Assembly (NCBI GenBank): GCA_037349105.1 | Contig: JAYJMM010000029.1 | Coordinates: 682,001 to 746,000 of the forward strand | DNA: 64,000 nucleotides | From: Limnomonas spitsbergensis | Taxonomy: Eukaryota; Chlorophyta; Chlorophyceae; Chlamydomonadales | Direction: 5' to 3' | Part shown: piece by piece, positions 34,286-46,328 of the stretch | Layout: each line of letters begins with the position of its first letter | How positions within the stretch are numbered: position 1 is the stretch's first letter | Notes under the pieces: generated by a model | Told to the model about the DNA's origin: nothing | Seen by the model: the letters and a program-made list of their open reading frames with translations, nothing else | Database searches by the model: none | Position numbers and translations under genes: made by a program

Positions 34286-35964
34286 GCTAGACGTTACAGC
34301 TTAACCTTGCTCAAAAAGGCTTGTTCGCCGCCCCTCGAAAGAAAAGGTGGTGTCAAGGTTCCCTGTTAGAGCTTGTTTGCCTGGAGGTTCAGTTGCGCCA
34401 TCATGGCATCCACTCGGCAGCGGAGCGGTGGAAAAAGGAGGTGAAGGTCTTACATCAGATGAATGTAGAATGTGTGAATGTGTCGTGACTGAATAGTGCT
34501 GTGGTCGTCGTTTTTTTAATTTAAAGCGTTACCATCTAAAATATCTCATGTGCTGTTACGAAACAAATATGATTGGAATTTTGTCACAATCTGCCTCCCG
34601 TTTATGACCGTTGTACTGCCTGACACTGTTGGACAATGTTCATTGATTTTATAACATGACATGTAGGTGGCATGCGCCTCTTTTGAATGGAGTAATATAG
34701 TAGTTGCTTCGTGGCTTAAACATTTTGGACGCTATTCTGTGCTTGACACTTATCAACCGCACTTCAGGTTTGGATATGAACACCAGATGGCCGCTGATGG
34801 GTCTTTGTTCTTAACTCCCGAGTTTTTTCTGTGTCCGGGTTTTACTCTGGCTGGCCTGCCACTCATCTGACGTCAGGGTTTGTCGAGCAGGGTCGCTTAT
34901 TTTTACTTTCTTCCCCTTGCGTAGGTTGCTGGCCTTCTCATCCTTGACCCATGACCCTATGTATATATCAGCACATCGATGGTGCTCATGCTTGTAATGT
35001 TCAACACCACTACCAATGAGCAAGCATTATGTAATCCTAGGAACAATATCAGGATAAAAGGCTGGTTTTTTGTACGATGACAACAGCAGCTCCCTGCGCC
35101 ATATTTGTCACCAGACACAAATGGTAATCATCGTGTCGGCCGACGAATCTAAGAAAAACAGCTGGTCTAGGAGAGGATCCCACAGAGGTCAGACAAGGTG
35201 AGGACGAACAGCTACCCTGGGAGAGGATCCCAGAGGTAAGAGAAGGGGAAAGAATGACAGCTGCCTTCGAAGAGGCTCCCACAGAGACCAGCCAACCATC
35301 AGGGAAGAACACTGCTCTGGTTGATGCTCCCGTATAAAGGCCAGCCAACCCAAAAAGGACGAACAATGCTCTGGAAGATGCTCCTTTATAAGAAGCCAGC
35401 CAAAGTTGCCCACAGAGGTTAGCCAAAGTTGATTGTGCTCCTGCCTCCTGGAGGTTGTGTGATGACCTTTCCTCCAAATTGACCTGCAGCGTGAGGAACG
35501 CATTCATCACATGTTTAGAACAGTGCATACCCGCTGGGCCCTGCTTGTTGCTCGACCGTGTGGGGCTGGTAGGTAATGACTAGGCTCAATTCCAGCTACC
35601 ATGCACAGCCTGGGCCATGGTGCAGCCATGCCACCCTCCTATGTGAGGGGGCAGGAACATGGAACCCGGCGCTCTAGTCGGGGGGACATTTCCCCCAGCA
35701 CATGTGAAGTTGGACAGGTCGCTGGTCAGCCAATGTAAGCCAAACTTGAAACAGCCAACAGGAGGGTGGCCTAAGCAGCAGAGATTCCTGCGTCATGCCC
35801 CAATGGCCGTTGGCTAAAAGGAAGCTGAATGGCAGCTGAAGCACTCAGAGCCACAGCTGAATTGTTGTAGTTTGGGGTTTCTCAGACAGCAGGTGCAGCA
35901 TTGGAATCCCGGTGGATCACCTATAGCAGATTGCTGAAGTCACATCTGGCATTTTCGCCAATGG
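34286..35964. other. Intergenic, tandem repeat and MITE remnants
   Basis: Contains about four degenerate ~61-bp units around GGATCCCA / GATGCTCC (35165-35420), a second-family repeat (35518-35588) that matches 54934-55005, and a MITE-like fragment at about 35720-35860. No gene seen. Confidence 0.5.
35165..35420 (+). repeat. Degenerate ~61-bp tandem repeat
   Basis: About four units, each with GAGGATCCCAC or GATGCTCC, a GCCAGCCAA-like word and GACGAACA. Period and copy count were estimated by eye. Confidence 0.6.
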
Positions 35965-37160
35965 TTAATTGATTCCAAGATATGAACTTCCCGAATCAAT
36001 CCCACAGATAGAGACTTTGAGTGTGCGAAAAATCAATGTCTCACCTTTTTGATTTAACACAAACTCATGCGGAGCAGACGGGCCGTAGAGGCCACCACTG
36101 CCATTGCCGCCACCACCGCCGCCGCTGTTCCCATACGCACCGCCCCCGTACCCCCCGCTTGCATTGTAGCCCATGCCCCCTGCTCCCTGAGCGCCGTAGG
36201 GAGTGGGTGCGCTGCTGCCATACGCCGCTGAGCTACCATAAGCAGCGGAGGGGGTGGCGCCATAGCCCCCACCATACGCTGATGAGGACCCGCCAGCACC
36301 ACCATACCCTGCACCGTACCCCGATGATGGTGCGGCGCCCGCTGATGCTCCGTAACCAGATCCGTAAGCCGAAGAAGATCCGCCATACGCAGAGGGTGAG
36401 GGGGCGCCGTAGGCACCGCCCCCCGCACCGTATGCGCTCGGTGAGGCAGCTCCATATGAGCTGGAGGGCGGTCCGGCATTGCTGTAGGAGGGTGAGTAGC
36501 CTTGCTGGCTAGAGCTGCCTCCTCCTGCGTTCTGACCGTAGCTGTCGTAGCTTGGTTGGGAAATGGCGCGCCTGCCAGCGTTTGGGTTCTGATGCATGGC
36601 TCGCGGGATGTTCAGCTGAGATGACAGGTCAGCGCCATACTGATTGCCATAATGCTGCTGGGGCTGTGAATACGGGTTCTGTAGCAGGGAAGGTCAGTAG
36701 GGAATATGAATTAAAGCTCTGCCCGATTGCCGATGTCGGAACTTCCCATGGTATCTCATGTGGAGGTGTGCTATAAGGAACGTAGGGTTACAAAGCCCAC
36801 CAATGAACTCCATCATCACCCACATACTTTTCGGTGCCGTAATGAAGATGCGATATTACGACCCCTTGTCGGGCTCTTACTTGTTGGTAAGATGAGCCTC
36901 CTCCGTATGAAACGGCAAGGCCACCTCCTGCATATGCGCTATTACTGGTATATTTTTGACCAGCTCCAGGGTCGTTTCCAAATGATATTGAGCTGTGTCC
37001 TCCGGGGGGCTGAATCGATTTCCGGCCAGCGAAGGAGTATCCAGCTGTAGGACAAAAGCTCACACAAATTTAGAGCCTTACTAAACAAAACTAACGTTCC
37101 TGTGGAAGGTGAAGCACATAGCTGAATTGACTCACGCTGCCCGTATGCTGGTTGGGCCAT
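35965..37160 (-). CDS. Gly/Ser/Tyr-rich low-complexity protein with PPGG motif
   Basis: Exons on the minus strand: 37160-37136, 37044-36881 and 36678-35965, phase-consistent, 300 residues if exon 3 runs to its stop. The N-terminus reads MAQPAYGQPGYSFAGRK and then SIQPPGGHSSISFGND. A PPGG-x-S-x-x-x-x-G motif of this kind occurs in Jupiter/HN1-type and SPIRAL1-like microtubule-associated proteins (family knowledge). The rest is a tyrosine-spaced Gly/Ser/Ala domain with many SAYG and YGG repeats, like the prion-like domains of FUS-type proteins; condensate or microtubule binding is inference. A GTGAGA donor at 36044 means the last coding segment could instead be spliced after NQKG, changing the C-terminus. 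The start lies 263 bp from the divergent TIM22 start. Confidence 0.7.
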
Positions 37161-37423
37161 CTGGTTGGTAGCTTATCGATTAAAAAGACAGTGGGCTTCA
37201 ACCTTGTTAGTAATAATACATTCATGCAAAAAATGAGCGAGAAAGACCCTCTTCCCCTCCCTCTTTCAGGTTCCGTATTTGTCACGCGCCCCGTACACAA
37301 ACGTATTCCAGCAGCCCAGGCGTATTATTTGCAGCAGCCAGATCTTTAGGCAGGCTTACGTCCAGCTAGCATTCATCGGAAACCTGCATTTGTGATCCAT
37401 TGCCCCGAGCTCGTAGATCCAGG
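37161..37423. promoter_or_regulatory. Candidate bidirectional promoter
   Basis: Only 263 bp separate the divergent start codons of the Gly/Tyr-rich gene and TIM22, so both promoters must share or abut this interval unless upstream non-coding exons exist. No TATA box or known element was recognised. The region is free of the repeats that fill other spacers. Confidence 0.45.
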
Positions 37424-38585
37424 ATGTCATCACTACCCAACCCAGCCCCAGAGGCAGCAGCCGCGACGCCCTCAACTTCGGCTGAACCTCCCCGAGCATC
37501 AAAAAATAAATTCAATCCTATAACTTTACCCACGTCAGAGCAAATGATGATGGAGGATGTCATGGGCAACTGCGTAGTGAAGACGGGAATCTCTGGGATC
37601 ATGGGAGGATTGGCAGGAGTTGCATTCGGGTTGTTTTCTGCAAGTATGGAGAATGCGCATGGGGTGAGTCCATGCATGGCTGCAATGTGCCGGAACTGAC
37701 TTTGGCGAACCATGCAAATGGTTCAGTACTGCCATGCATGACAACACGCCATGCATCACATCCTCGTTTCTCCTCAGGGGCTGGAGGGGCCGCTGAACGA
37801 CTCTCAGAAGTCCACAAGAGTGGTCCTTAGAGAAATGGCTCTCAACATGAAATCCAAGAGCGTGTAAGAGCCCAAACATGCTCCAGCTGGTGATTTTATG
37901 CTGAGAAAGCTGACCTGGGTTTCGTCGTGTAGGACGTACGCGAAAACATTCGCCCTGTTCGGATCCATCTATTCTTTCAACGAGTGTGTAATAGAGAAGT
38001 TCCGGGCCAAGCATGACAAGGTCAATCCTGCATTAGCGGGATGCGTCACAGGAGGAATGCTAGCATTCACAGGTACGTGCCACCTACCGGCCTCAGTTAA
38101 GTACGCATGTATGTGCCGGCTTGCTGGCTCCTGAACATACACTTGAAGGCCTCCTAGCTCAGCAAATGTCACAGATTGTTACTCTGCATGCTGAACCATT
38201 TTGATTGTAATGTCACACTTGACAGTGCTCTCTATCACCCGTTGCAACCCTGTGGCATGGCTGGGGTGTCGCTGGTATTCACCCCCCTATGGCATAGCTG
38301 CCTGTATTTTACCCCGAAGCCTCAGCTGCTCGCTTCCTGAACTATGAAGCGCCTCATGACTGCACTGAAAAGATGGTCATGCCGCATCTCTGTTTTCGTT
38401 TTAACACCTGCTTGCGCATGCTTAAATAATAAGTATACGTGCTTAATTTCCTGCCAACCTTTCATCCACGACTCAAACACTTTGCCCTCGCTCCTCTTCC
38501 TTCAGCTGGACCTCAGGCCATGTGCATTGGATGCGTGTCCATAGGAGCCTTCAGCTTGGCTATCGAGCATTTCTTTGACCGGTAG
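37424..38585 (+). CDS. TIM22: TIM22 mitochondrial inner-membrane translocase subunit
   Basis: Four exons: 37424-37663, 37778-37863, 37933-38072 and 38506-38585; 181 residues. It belongs to the Tim17/Tim22/Tim23 family and is the pore subunit that inserts carrier proteins into the mitochondrial inner membrane. Seen: a 40-residue Pro/Ala/Ser-rich N-tail, then glycine-patterned membrane segments (GISGIMGGLAGVAFGLF), LREMALNMKSKS, TYAKTFALFGSIYSFNECVIE, GCVTGGMLAF and the C-terminal signature MCIGCVSIGAFSLAIEHFF. Two conserved-type cysteines (NC in segment one, EC in segment two) are present, as in the TIM22 disulfide. The upstream in-frame ATG at 37400 would add eight residues; the later start is preferred because it fits the family length. 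Confidence 0.9.
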
Positions 38586-39258
38586 CCAGATCACTTTTCA
38601 ACAGACCTCCCTGGCTATGTGATCTGCTGGACCTACTGGGACAAACACATGTGAATCAAACTGTGTCAACCATTAGCTGGTCTTGTCCTTTGCTATCGGG
38701 TGTTCTGTCTTTTGAATTGCTTTCAATAGTGCAAATAAAGTATCGGTAGATGATTTTGGATTTTCATCCGCCTGTGCCGTAACTCCTGTACCATTCCTCG
38801 AACTCTGGACTCCCAGGACTATTATGTACTGGTTTTGAAACAAGCTGCATATTTCTGGAGGAATGTGCGTGCTCGTCCTCTTCTCCAACCATATCACTGG
38901 TCTGGATTGTGAATGGAGTACCAGTCCGTAGTAGCACGCAACCAGTATTCAATACTGCCGCATGTAAATGTGAATATTTTCAATGCCAGAGCAGGCCAGA
39001 GGAGACTGATGCCCACAAGCAGATGTAAATTCTGTTAATGACGTGATACCTCTGGGCTCTCTTAAAAATGCTCGGCCGAGTGGGCGTCCAACTAACCAGT
39101 TGAAAAGTTCAGGGAAGACGGTGATATAAATCAAGTTGGTAAAACCAGGGGTATACCTATTACCTACGTTGCTGTGATGGTGCACTCAGCGACATACGGT
39201 AAGGCACCAGGCCTTATCATCTCAGCAGTTAAACCCAGGGACAGGACCTGGCTATGAG
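38586..39258. other. Short convergent intergenic region
   Basis: Lies between the 3' ends of TIM22 and the HIRIP3-like gene. It contains a second-family repeat (39045-39105) similar to 545-605. No gene seen. Confidence 0.5.
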
Positions 39259-42200
39259 CTAGTCGCTGTCTTCGAGAACGGCGCGATTTTTTCTTTTGCT
39301 CGGCTTGCCCGCATCCGCATCCGAGTCTTCGGCATCCTGCACAGGGGATACGTGGAGGCAAGTCTGTCAACAACCATCCTGAACTAGAAACTGAAGTCAG
39401 TGCCGGTGTCGGTGGAGGCCTATCACGGAACCAATGATGTGCGGTCGCTGGCTAGCTTATGTGTTGTGTGCTTATGTCTCATACAGTACATGATTATGTC
39501 TCCTACAGTACATGCTTATGTCTCATACAGTACATGCTTATGTCTCATACAGTACATGCTTATGTCTCATACAGTACATGCTTATGTCTCATACAGTACA
39601 TGCTTATGTCTCATACAGTACATGCTTATGTCTCATACAGTACATGCTTATGTCTCATACAGTACATGCTTATGTCTCATACAGTACATGCTTATGTCTC
39701 ATACAGTACATGCTTATGTCTCATACAGTACATGCTTATGTCTCATACAGTACATGCTTATGTCTCATACAGTACATGCTTATGTCTCATACAGTACATG
39801 CTTATGTCTCATACAGTACATGCTTATGTCTCATACAGTACATGCTTATGTCTCATACAGTACATGCTTATGTCGCCTACAGTACATGCTTATGTCTCAT
39901 ACAGTACATGCTTATGTCTCATACAGTACATGCTTATGTCTCATACAGTACATGCTTATGTCTCATACAGTACATGCTTATGTCTCATACAGTACATGCT
40001 TATGTCTCATACAGTACATGCTTATGTCTCATACAGTACATGCTTATGTCTCATACAGTACATGCTTATGTCTCATACAGTACATGCTTATGTCTCATAC
40101 AGTACATGCTTATGTCTCATACAGTACATGCTTATGTCTCATACAGTACATGCTTATGTCTCATACAGTACATGCTTATGTCTCATACAGTACATGCTTA
40201 TGTCTCATACAGTACATGCTTATGTCTCATACAGTACATGCTTATGTCTCATACAGTACATGCTTATGTCTCATACAGTACATGCTTATGTCTCATACAG
40301 TACATGCTTATGTCTCATACAGTACATGCTTATGTCGCCTACAGTACATGCTTATGTCTCATACAGTACATGCTTATGTCTCATACAGTACATGCTTATG
40401 TCTCATACAGTACATGCTTATGTCTCATACAGTACATGCTTATGTCTCATACAGTACATGCTTATGTCTCATACAGTACATGCTTATGTCTCATACAGTA
40501 CATGCTTATGTCTCATACAGTACATGCTTATGTCTCATACAGTACATGCTTATGTCTCATACAGTACATGCTTATGTCTCATACAGTACATGCTTATGTC
40601 TCATACAGTACATGCTTATGTCTCATACAGTACATGCTTATGTCTCATACAGTACATGCTTATGTCTCATACAGTACATGCTTATGTCTCATACAGTACA
40701 TGCTTATGTCTCATACAGTACATGCTTATGTCTCATACAGTACATGCTTATGTCTCATACAGTACATGCTTATGTCTCATACAGTACATGCTTATGTCTC
40801 ATACAGTACATGCTTATGTCTCATACAGTACATGCTTATGTCTCATACAGTACATGCTTATGTCTCATACAGTACATGCTTATGTCTCATACAGTACATG
40901 CTTATGTCTCATACAGTACATGCTTATGTCTCATACAGTACATGCTTATGTCTCATACAGTACATGCTTATGTCTCATACAGTACATGCTTATGTCTCAT
41001 ACAGTACATGCTTATGTCTCATACAGTACATGCTTATGTCTCATACAGTACATGATTATGTCTCATACAGTACATGCTTATGTCTCATACAGTACATGCT
41101 TATGTCGCCTACAGTACATGCTTATGTCTCATACAGTACATGCTTATGTCTCCTACAGTACATGCTTATGTCTCATACAGTACATGCTTATGTCTCATAC
41201 AGTACATGCTTATGTCGCCTACAGTACATGCTTATGTCTCATACAGTACATGCTTATGTCTCATACAGTACATGCTTATGTCTCATACAGTACATGCTTA
41301 TGTCTCATACAGTACATGCTTATGTCTCATACAGTACATGCTTATGTCTCATACAGTACATGCTTATGTCTCATACAGTACATGCTTATGTCTCCTACAG
41401 TACATGCTTATGTCTCATACAGTACATGCTTATGTCTCATACAGTACATGCTTATGTCTCATACAGTACATGCTTATGTCTCATACAGTACATGCTTATG
41501 TCTCATACAGTACATGCTTATGTCTCATACAGTACATGCTTATGTCTCCTACAGTACATGCTTATGTCTCCTACAGTACATGCTTATGTCTCATACAGTA
41601 CATGCTTATGTCTCATACAGTACATGCTTATGTCTCATACAGTACATGCTTATGTCTCATACAGTACATGCTTATGTCTCATACAGTACATGCTTATGTC
41701 TCATACAGTACATGCTTATGTCTCCTACAGTACATGCTTATGTCTCATACAGTACATGCTTATGTCTCATACAGTACATGCTTATGTCTCCTACAGTACA
41801 TGCTTATGTCTCATACAGTACATGCTTATGTCTCATACAGTACATGCTTATGTCTCATACAGTACATGCTTATGTCTCATACAGTACATGCTTATGTCTC
41901 ATACAGTACATGCTTATGTCTCCTACAGTACATGCTTATGTCTCATACAGTACATGCTTATGTCTCATACAGTACATGCTTATGTCTCATACAGTACATG
42001 CTTATGTCTCCTACAGTACATGCTTATGTCTCATACAGTACATGCTTATGTCTCATACAGTACATGCTTATGTCTCATACAGTACATGCTTATGTCTCAT
42101 ACAGTACATGCTTATGTCTCATACAGTACATGCTTATGTCTCATACAGTACATGCTTATGTCTCATACAGTACATGCTTATGTCTCATACAGTACATGCT

Positions 42201-45200
42201 TATGTCTCATACAGTACATGCTTATGTCTCATACAGTACATGCTTATGTCTCCTACAGTACATGCTTATGTCTCATACAGTACATGCTTATGTCTCATAC
42301 AGTACATGCTTATGTCTCATACAGTACATGCTTATGTCTCATACAGTACATGCTTATGTCTCATACAGTACATGCTTATGTCGCCTACATGCCTAGTTCC
42401 AACTCCATGGACCATGAAATCATCTCGCACTCGCATGCTTGATTGGTCATGAGTTCAGATGAAAGCCAGCAGCCTGATGTAAGCAGGGCGGGCCTACCAT
42501 CGTTCTTGTCAGCTTTCCAATCAAAGGCGCAGCGCACTCACGCTGTCAGCTCCAGCCTCCTCCTCCTCGTCAGAGGCAGCCTGTTCCTCTTCCTCCTCCT
42601 CATCGGAGGCAGCTTGCTCCTCCTCCTCCTCCTCCTCCTCGTCCTCTGATGATGCAAGGTCAACCACAACTCCAGGGTCCTTCTTGCTTCCCTTCTTGTC
42701 TGGCTTTGATGCCTTCAGCGCCGCTTTAGGCTGCGGCTTCCCCTTCTTTGTGGAAGAGGGCCGGCCCTCCTCGTCACTGCCGCCCCCCTCCTCATCATCA
42801 TCACCGCTGCTTCCATCGCTGCTTTCCTCTTCCGGCTCCTCATCCTCGCTGTCCTTCTCATACTCCGGAGGCCTGAAGGAGGGGGGGAACAGCGGTGTTA
42901 CGTTTTGTGTGGCTTGGGGACGCTTCAGCAAACCCCTGGCCTACGGCCGGAGCCTCACTCGCGGACAGCCAGGCTGCGCGGCCTGTGCCAGCATGCCGGT
43001 CAAGGCTCAGCCCTAATCAGGCCTTGGGCGGCAGTGTAATGGCCTGCCCAAGAAGGACTACCGGGAGAAGCACAGAAAACATTGCAGCAACAGCAGGTGC
43101 GAAGGACGGTTTTGGGAGCCAGTCATGCGTGCCCACCCTTCCCTAGCTTGGCAGAGGTTTGCAGGTAAGGACTTATGCTGTGGCACCATGAGGCCCCGCA
43201 CAAGGGCTCCACAAGGAGTCCAGCCTGCCTTGACTCACTTGTACGAAACTTGGGCAGCTGCGCGCCTCGGCCGCCTGCCGCTCGTCTCAATGATGTTTGA
43301 CATGTCAATGCCCTCTAGGTCCCGCTCTTTGGCGAGGCGCTCCTTCACCTCCTGAAATGTGTCAAGGTTTCAGGTTCAATGAAGTGATCATATTTTGATG
43401 TGTCCATGAGGCCCTGCATGCCCTCGAGGCCGTTGAAATGCCTGAGCGCTCAAGGACCCCCAGTGCGCCGCTCCTCCACCTCCAGGAAACGGAAGAGACA
43501 ACGCTGTTTTGATACCAAGGGGGAGGGAGGGAGATGTCTCAAGGTCCCGCTCCTTCATTTTCTGGGGAACAGGCACGAGTTGAAACCGTAGTTTACAAAA
43601 GGGGCTTCAGCTACAATTTAGCTTCACCATGGTATATGGCCATGGATGCCTGGTGCAGAGAGCCCTGGGCTGTTACTGTCTTTGGCCACCAGCCGGAGGC
43701 TACTCCAGGTCTGGTCTCCTCTGGCCCAGTGGTAGCCGCCTGGCGGCCCCCCATCAGTGGCCTGGTGCGCACTTCAATTGACACTGATTGAAAACATTCC
43801 CAGTGACCCCACCTTGCAAAACTCGGAACCTCTTTAAGGCCGACGACAAGGTGCAAGGCCAGGATATAACAGTGCATCATGACTCGTTCGTCTCTGCCCC
43901 CTCATGTGCAATAGGTGCCCAGGGCCCGCACCAGGATCTCATCGCTCAAGGAGCCGTATCGCAACCCGTGCTTGGCCAGTAGCTCCTCAAGGCCCTTGGC
44001 AATGCCGCTGTCATCGCCTTTGTTCTTGATGTACACATGGGGCGGAATTCTGCACACACAGCAGAGGCAACGGGAGCGGGAGAGCCTTGTTCAAAATGTA
44101 CACATGGACGGGGGGGGGATCCTAAATGCACTACTGAGGCAGCAGGTGAGCCTTGTCCTTCAATGCACATGGGAGGGAGGGACTCTTACGTGAAATGCAG
44201 AGGCCGCGTGAAAGCGGAAATACATGCGTTGAATGCACTTATCGGAAAGACAAGCAGATCGGGATGAAATGTCAGGAGTGGAGAGCGTTGAGACGTTGTG
44301 AGAGCTGAAAAGGTCAAGGAGCGAGATGATTGAGTAATCCATGGCAACAGCTCGTGCCTGATCTTCCAAACTGTGTTGGCTCAGCAGGGGTAACCATTTT
44401 ACAGCCCCAATGCACATCACGCCCGACCGGACGTCATCACACTTCCGAAGCGTACTTGACCGTTGCCTTTGTGCAAATGTCCCTCAGCTTCAGGACTCTC
44501 TGGCTGTACTGCGCCGCCGGCTTCTTGACAGCTGCTGGAAGGAATCACAGGGGAAGGCAGCGGTGGCAAGTCACACTTTTGTGACCACCCTTTTTCACAC
44601 TGCTGGCTGTTAGAAAATTCACACCTCCAAGAAAAATGTTCATCATGCTGGTGTCAAAGCTGATGATATGGTCAATGGGGAGTAGGGAGTGAGGAAGCAA
44701 GGTGTTGGAAGCCTTCACACGCGTGCATGCAGGTGCAGAGGTGCAGTTAGAATCCAGATCCTCCCAGCTGAATCCCTTCGAAGAGGCACTGTTCCTTTTA
44801 GTGCGCACCAGACCACCTGTGGCAGGCCGCTGGTCAACCACAGCAGAGCTGATGAGGGCAAAGCCTTGACAGGCCTTCAGATGGTGGCCCCAGCAGCAAG
44901 GCTTGCAGCACCTGTCCCCCCCCGGCTGTAGGCTGTGTATCTGTGATGTAGCAAAGTTGTGGTATAAGCAACCTAAAATAAACAAAGAGGCTCACCTGGC
45001 TGCTTTGATCTCCGCTGCTTTGTTGGGGCCTCCTCATCTTCCTCCTCGTTTCCCTCTTCGCTATCACTGGCAGCGGCCTTGCGCTTGCCCTTCTTCTGGG
45101 GTTCCTCGTCGCTCGCCTCCTCTGCATCGCTCTGCGCATGCATGCAGGGTGTGGCGCCAAACGTCTCAATCAGAGGACCCCTCCTGTAGCACGGCAGGCA

Positions 45201-46328
45201 TCATGCAGCATGGCATGCAGCATGCAGACGGCTAGTAGCATGCAGCAAGCAGAGCACAAAGTGTAAGGCACACAGAACGCATTTAGTGCCCCGTCCACTT
45301 TTCCTTGATCAGCTTCCCAGCCTATGCCCCAAGTGAAGTTGCCAGAGTCGTAATTTGAAGTAAGGGGTGTTATCCATGGCAGCTTACAAAGTGTGTGATG
45401 TGCTTCATGAATCATGATGTTGTGCACTCAAGCTGCAGCAGTGGCGATCGGGGGGCTCCAGATAAATTACAGTCTGCGGCCAGGGGGGCCTAGTACAGCA
45501 AGCCCTGCTGCTTGGGCCATCGGCTGTAGGCCGGTCAAGGTTTGTGCTCCCAACCGGCCCATTGGTGGCCGCCTAGCATCAGCTGGCAAAGGGAGTCTTA
45601 TCATGCACACAAAATAAACACTGCCTGCTAAGTACGTCAGAAAAACACGCTTGAGCTGGGGAAAACTTAATGGCCACCAGGCTTACCTCCTCTTTTCTTG
45701 CGGGCTTCTTCTTGTTCGCTGCGCGTGCTGCCGTCTCCTTCTTGTCAGCCACGTCCTCCACCTTTTGCTTTTTGAGGCTCTTTGCAGGTGTGCCAGCCTT
45801 GGACTCAACTTTTTCGTGCGTTTCCTTGCTCTTTGTTTCCTTACTCTTTGGCTTTGCTGAAGCCTTATCCGACACTAATTGTTCCTTTTGAGCACTACCC
45901 TGAGCCCCTTGCTCCTGTTCCCAAACACTGCTCAAGATCACCTGCATGAAAAGTGAGATGGTCTACTTTGAAGTGGCCAGTTGAGATGTGCAGCCATGAG
46001 GGCACATGCATGAGATGTGCAGCAGCTTGCATGGAGGAATCCGATTTCCCAGTGGAGGGCCTAGTTTGCAAGATCTACATACCTCATCTACAAGACGTGA
46101 AACAAGATCTTTGTGTTGATCTAGCTCTCTTGCTCCCAAGCCAAGCTGTTCTTCGAGTGTCCGCCGGACTGCTTTCAAGGACAGGGTACTGCACGTGGCC
46201 AGTTAAAGTCGTCATATCCTAGAAGCTGAGTACATGAGCTGAACAATATTTCGGTACCTGAGATTAGCTTTGAAATAATCGAACTTGGCGCGCAGCGCCT
46301 CGACGACCAGCACCTCCGTTATGACCAT
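39259..46328 (-). CDS. DEK_C + CHZ-motif histone chaperone candidate (HIRIP3-like)
   Basis: Nine exons on the minus strand: 46328-46258, 46188-46083, 45941-45687, 45131-44996, 44534-44456, 44049-43932, 43351-43239, 42872-42542, 39336-39259; 428 residues, all phases consistent. Residues ~1-60 match a DEK C-terminal domain (ANLSTLSLKAVRRTLEEQLG), a helical DNA/chromatin-binding module. A charged Lys/Glu/Ser linker follows. Residues ~195-290 match the CHZ region of HIRIP3-type proteins: RVLKLRDICTKATVKIPPHV, then LEELLAKHGL and KERDLEGIDMSNIIETSGRR; this region binds H2A or H2A.Z-H2B dimers in known members. The C-terminus is strongly acidic (runs of Glu/Asp) and ends KRKNRAVLEDSD. A nuclear histone chaperone role is inferred. 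The acceptor of exon 5 could be three bases further in. The last intron (39337-42541) is mostly a 22-bp satellite. Confidence 0.84.
39471..42391. repeat. 22-bp satellite array, ~2.9 kb
   Basis: About 132 copies of a 22-bp unit (TCTCATACAGTACATGCTTATG) with very few variants: mainly A to C giving TCTCCTACAG, occasional TCGCCTACAG, and GATTATG. It fills most of the last intron of the HIRIP3-like gene. Because 22 is not divisible by 3 and the unit has no stop, three forward frames stay open for hundreds of codons; these are artefacts. Confidence 0.98.
44787..44986 (-). mobile_element. MITE-like element copy, near full length
   Basis: A 200-bp copy within an intron of the HIRIP3-like gene. Left end CACTGTTCCTTTTAGTGCGC; right end ACCTAAAATAAACAAAG, an imperfect inverted match of about 11 of 15 positions. 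Its right end lies nine bases from the donor of exon 4 (44995). Confidence 0.72.
45440..45623 (+). mobile_element. MITE-like element copy
   Basis: Carries the core landmarks GCAGCAAGCCCTGCTGCTTGG, GGCTGTAGGCCGGTCAAGG and GGTGGCCGCC, and ends CACACAAAATAAACACTG. The left boundary is degenerate. It sits in intron 3 of the HIRIP3-like gene. Confidence 0.6.

Noticed and set aside
39400..42452. Very long open frames (440-997 codons) of repeating HTVHAYVSYSTC type
   Set aside because: They arise because a 22-bp stop-free unit is repeated; all three forward frames stay open at once. The array lies in an intron of a minus-strand gene.
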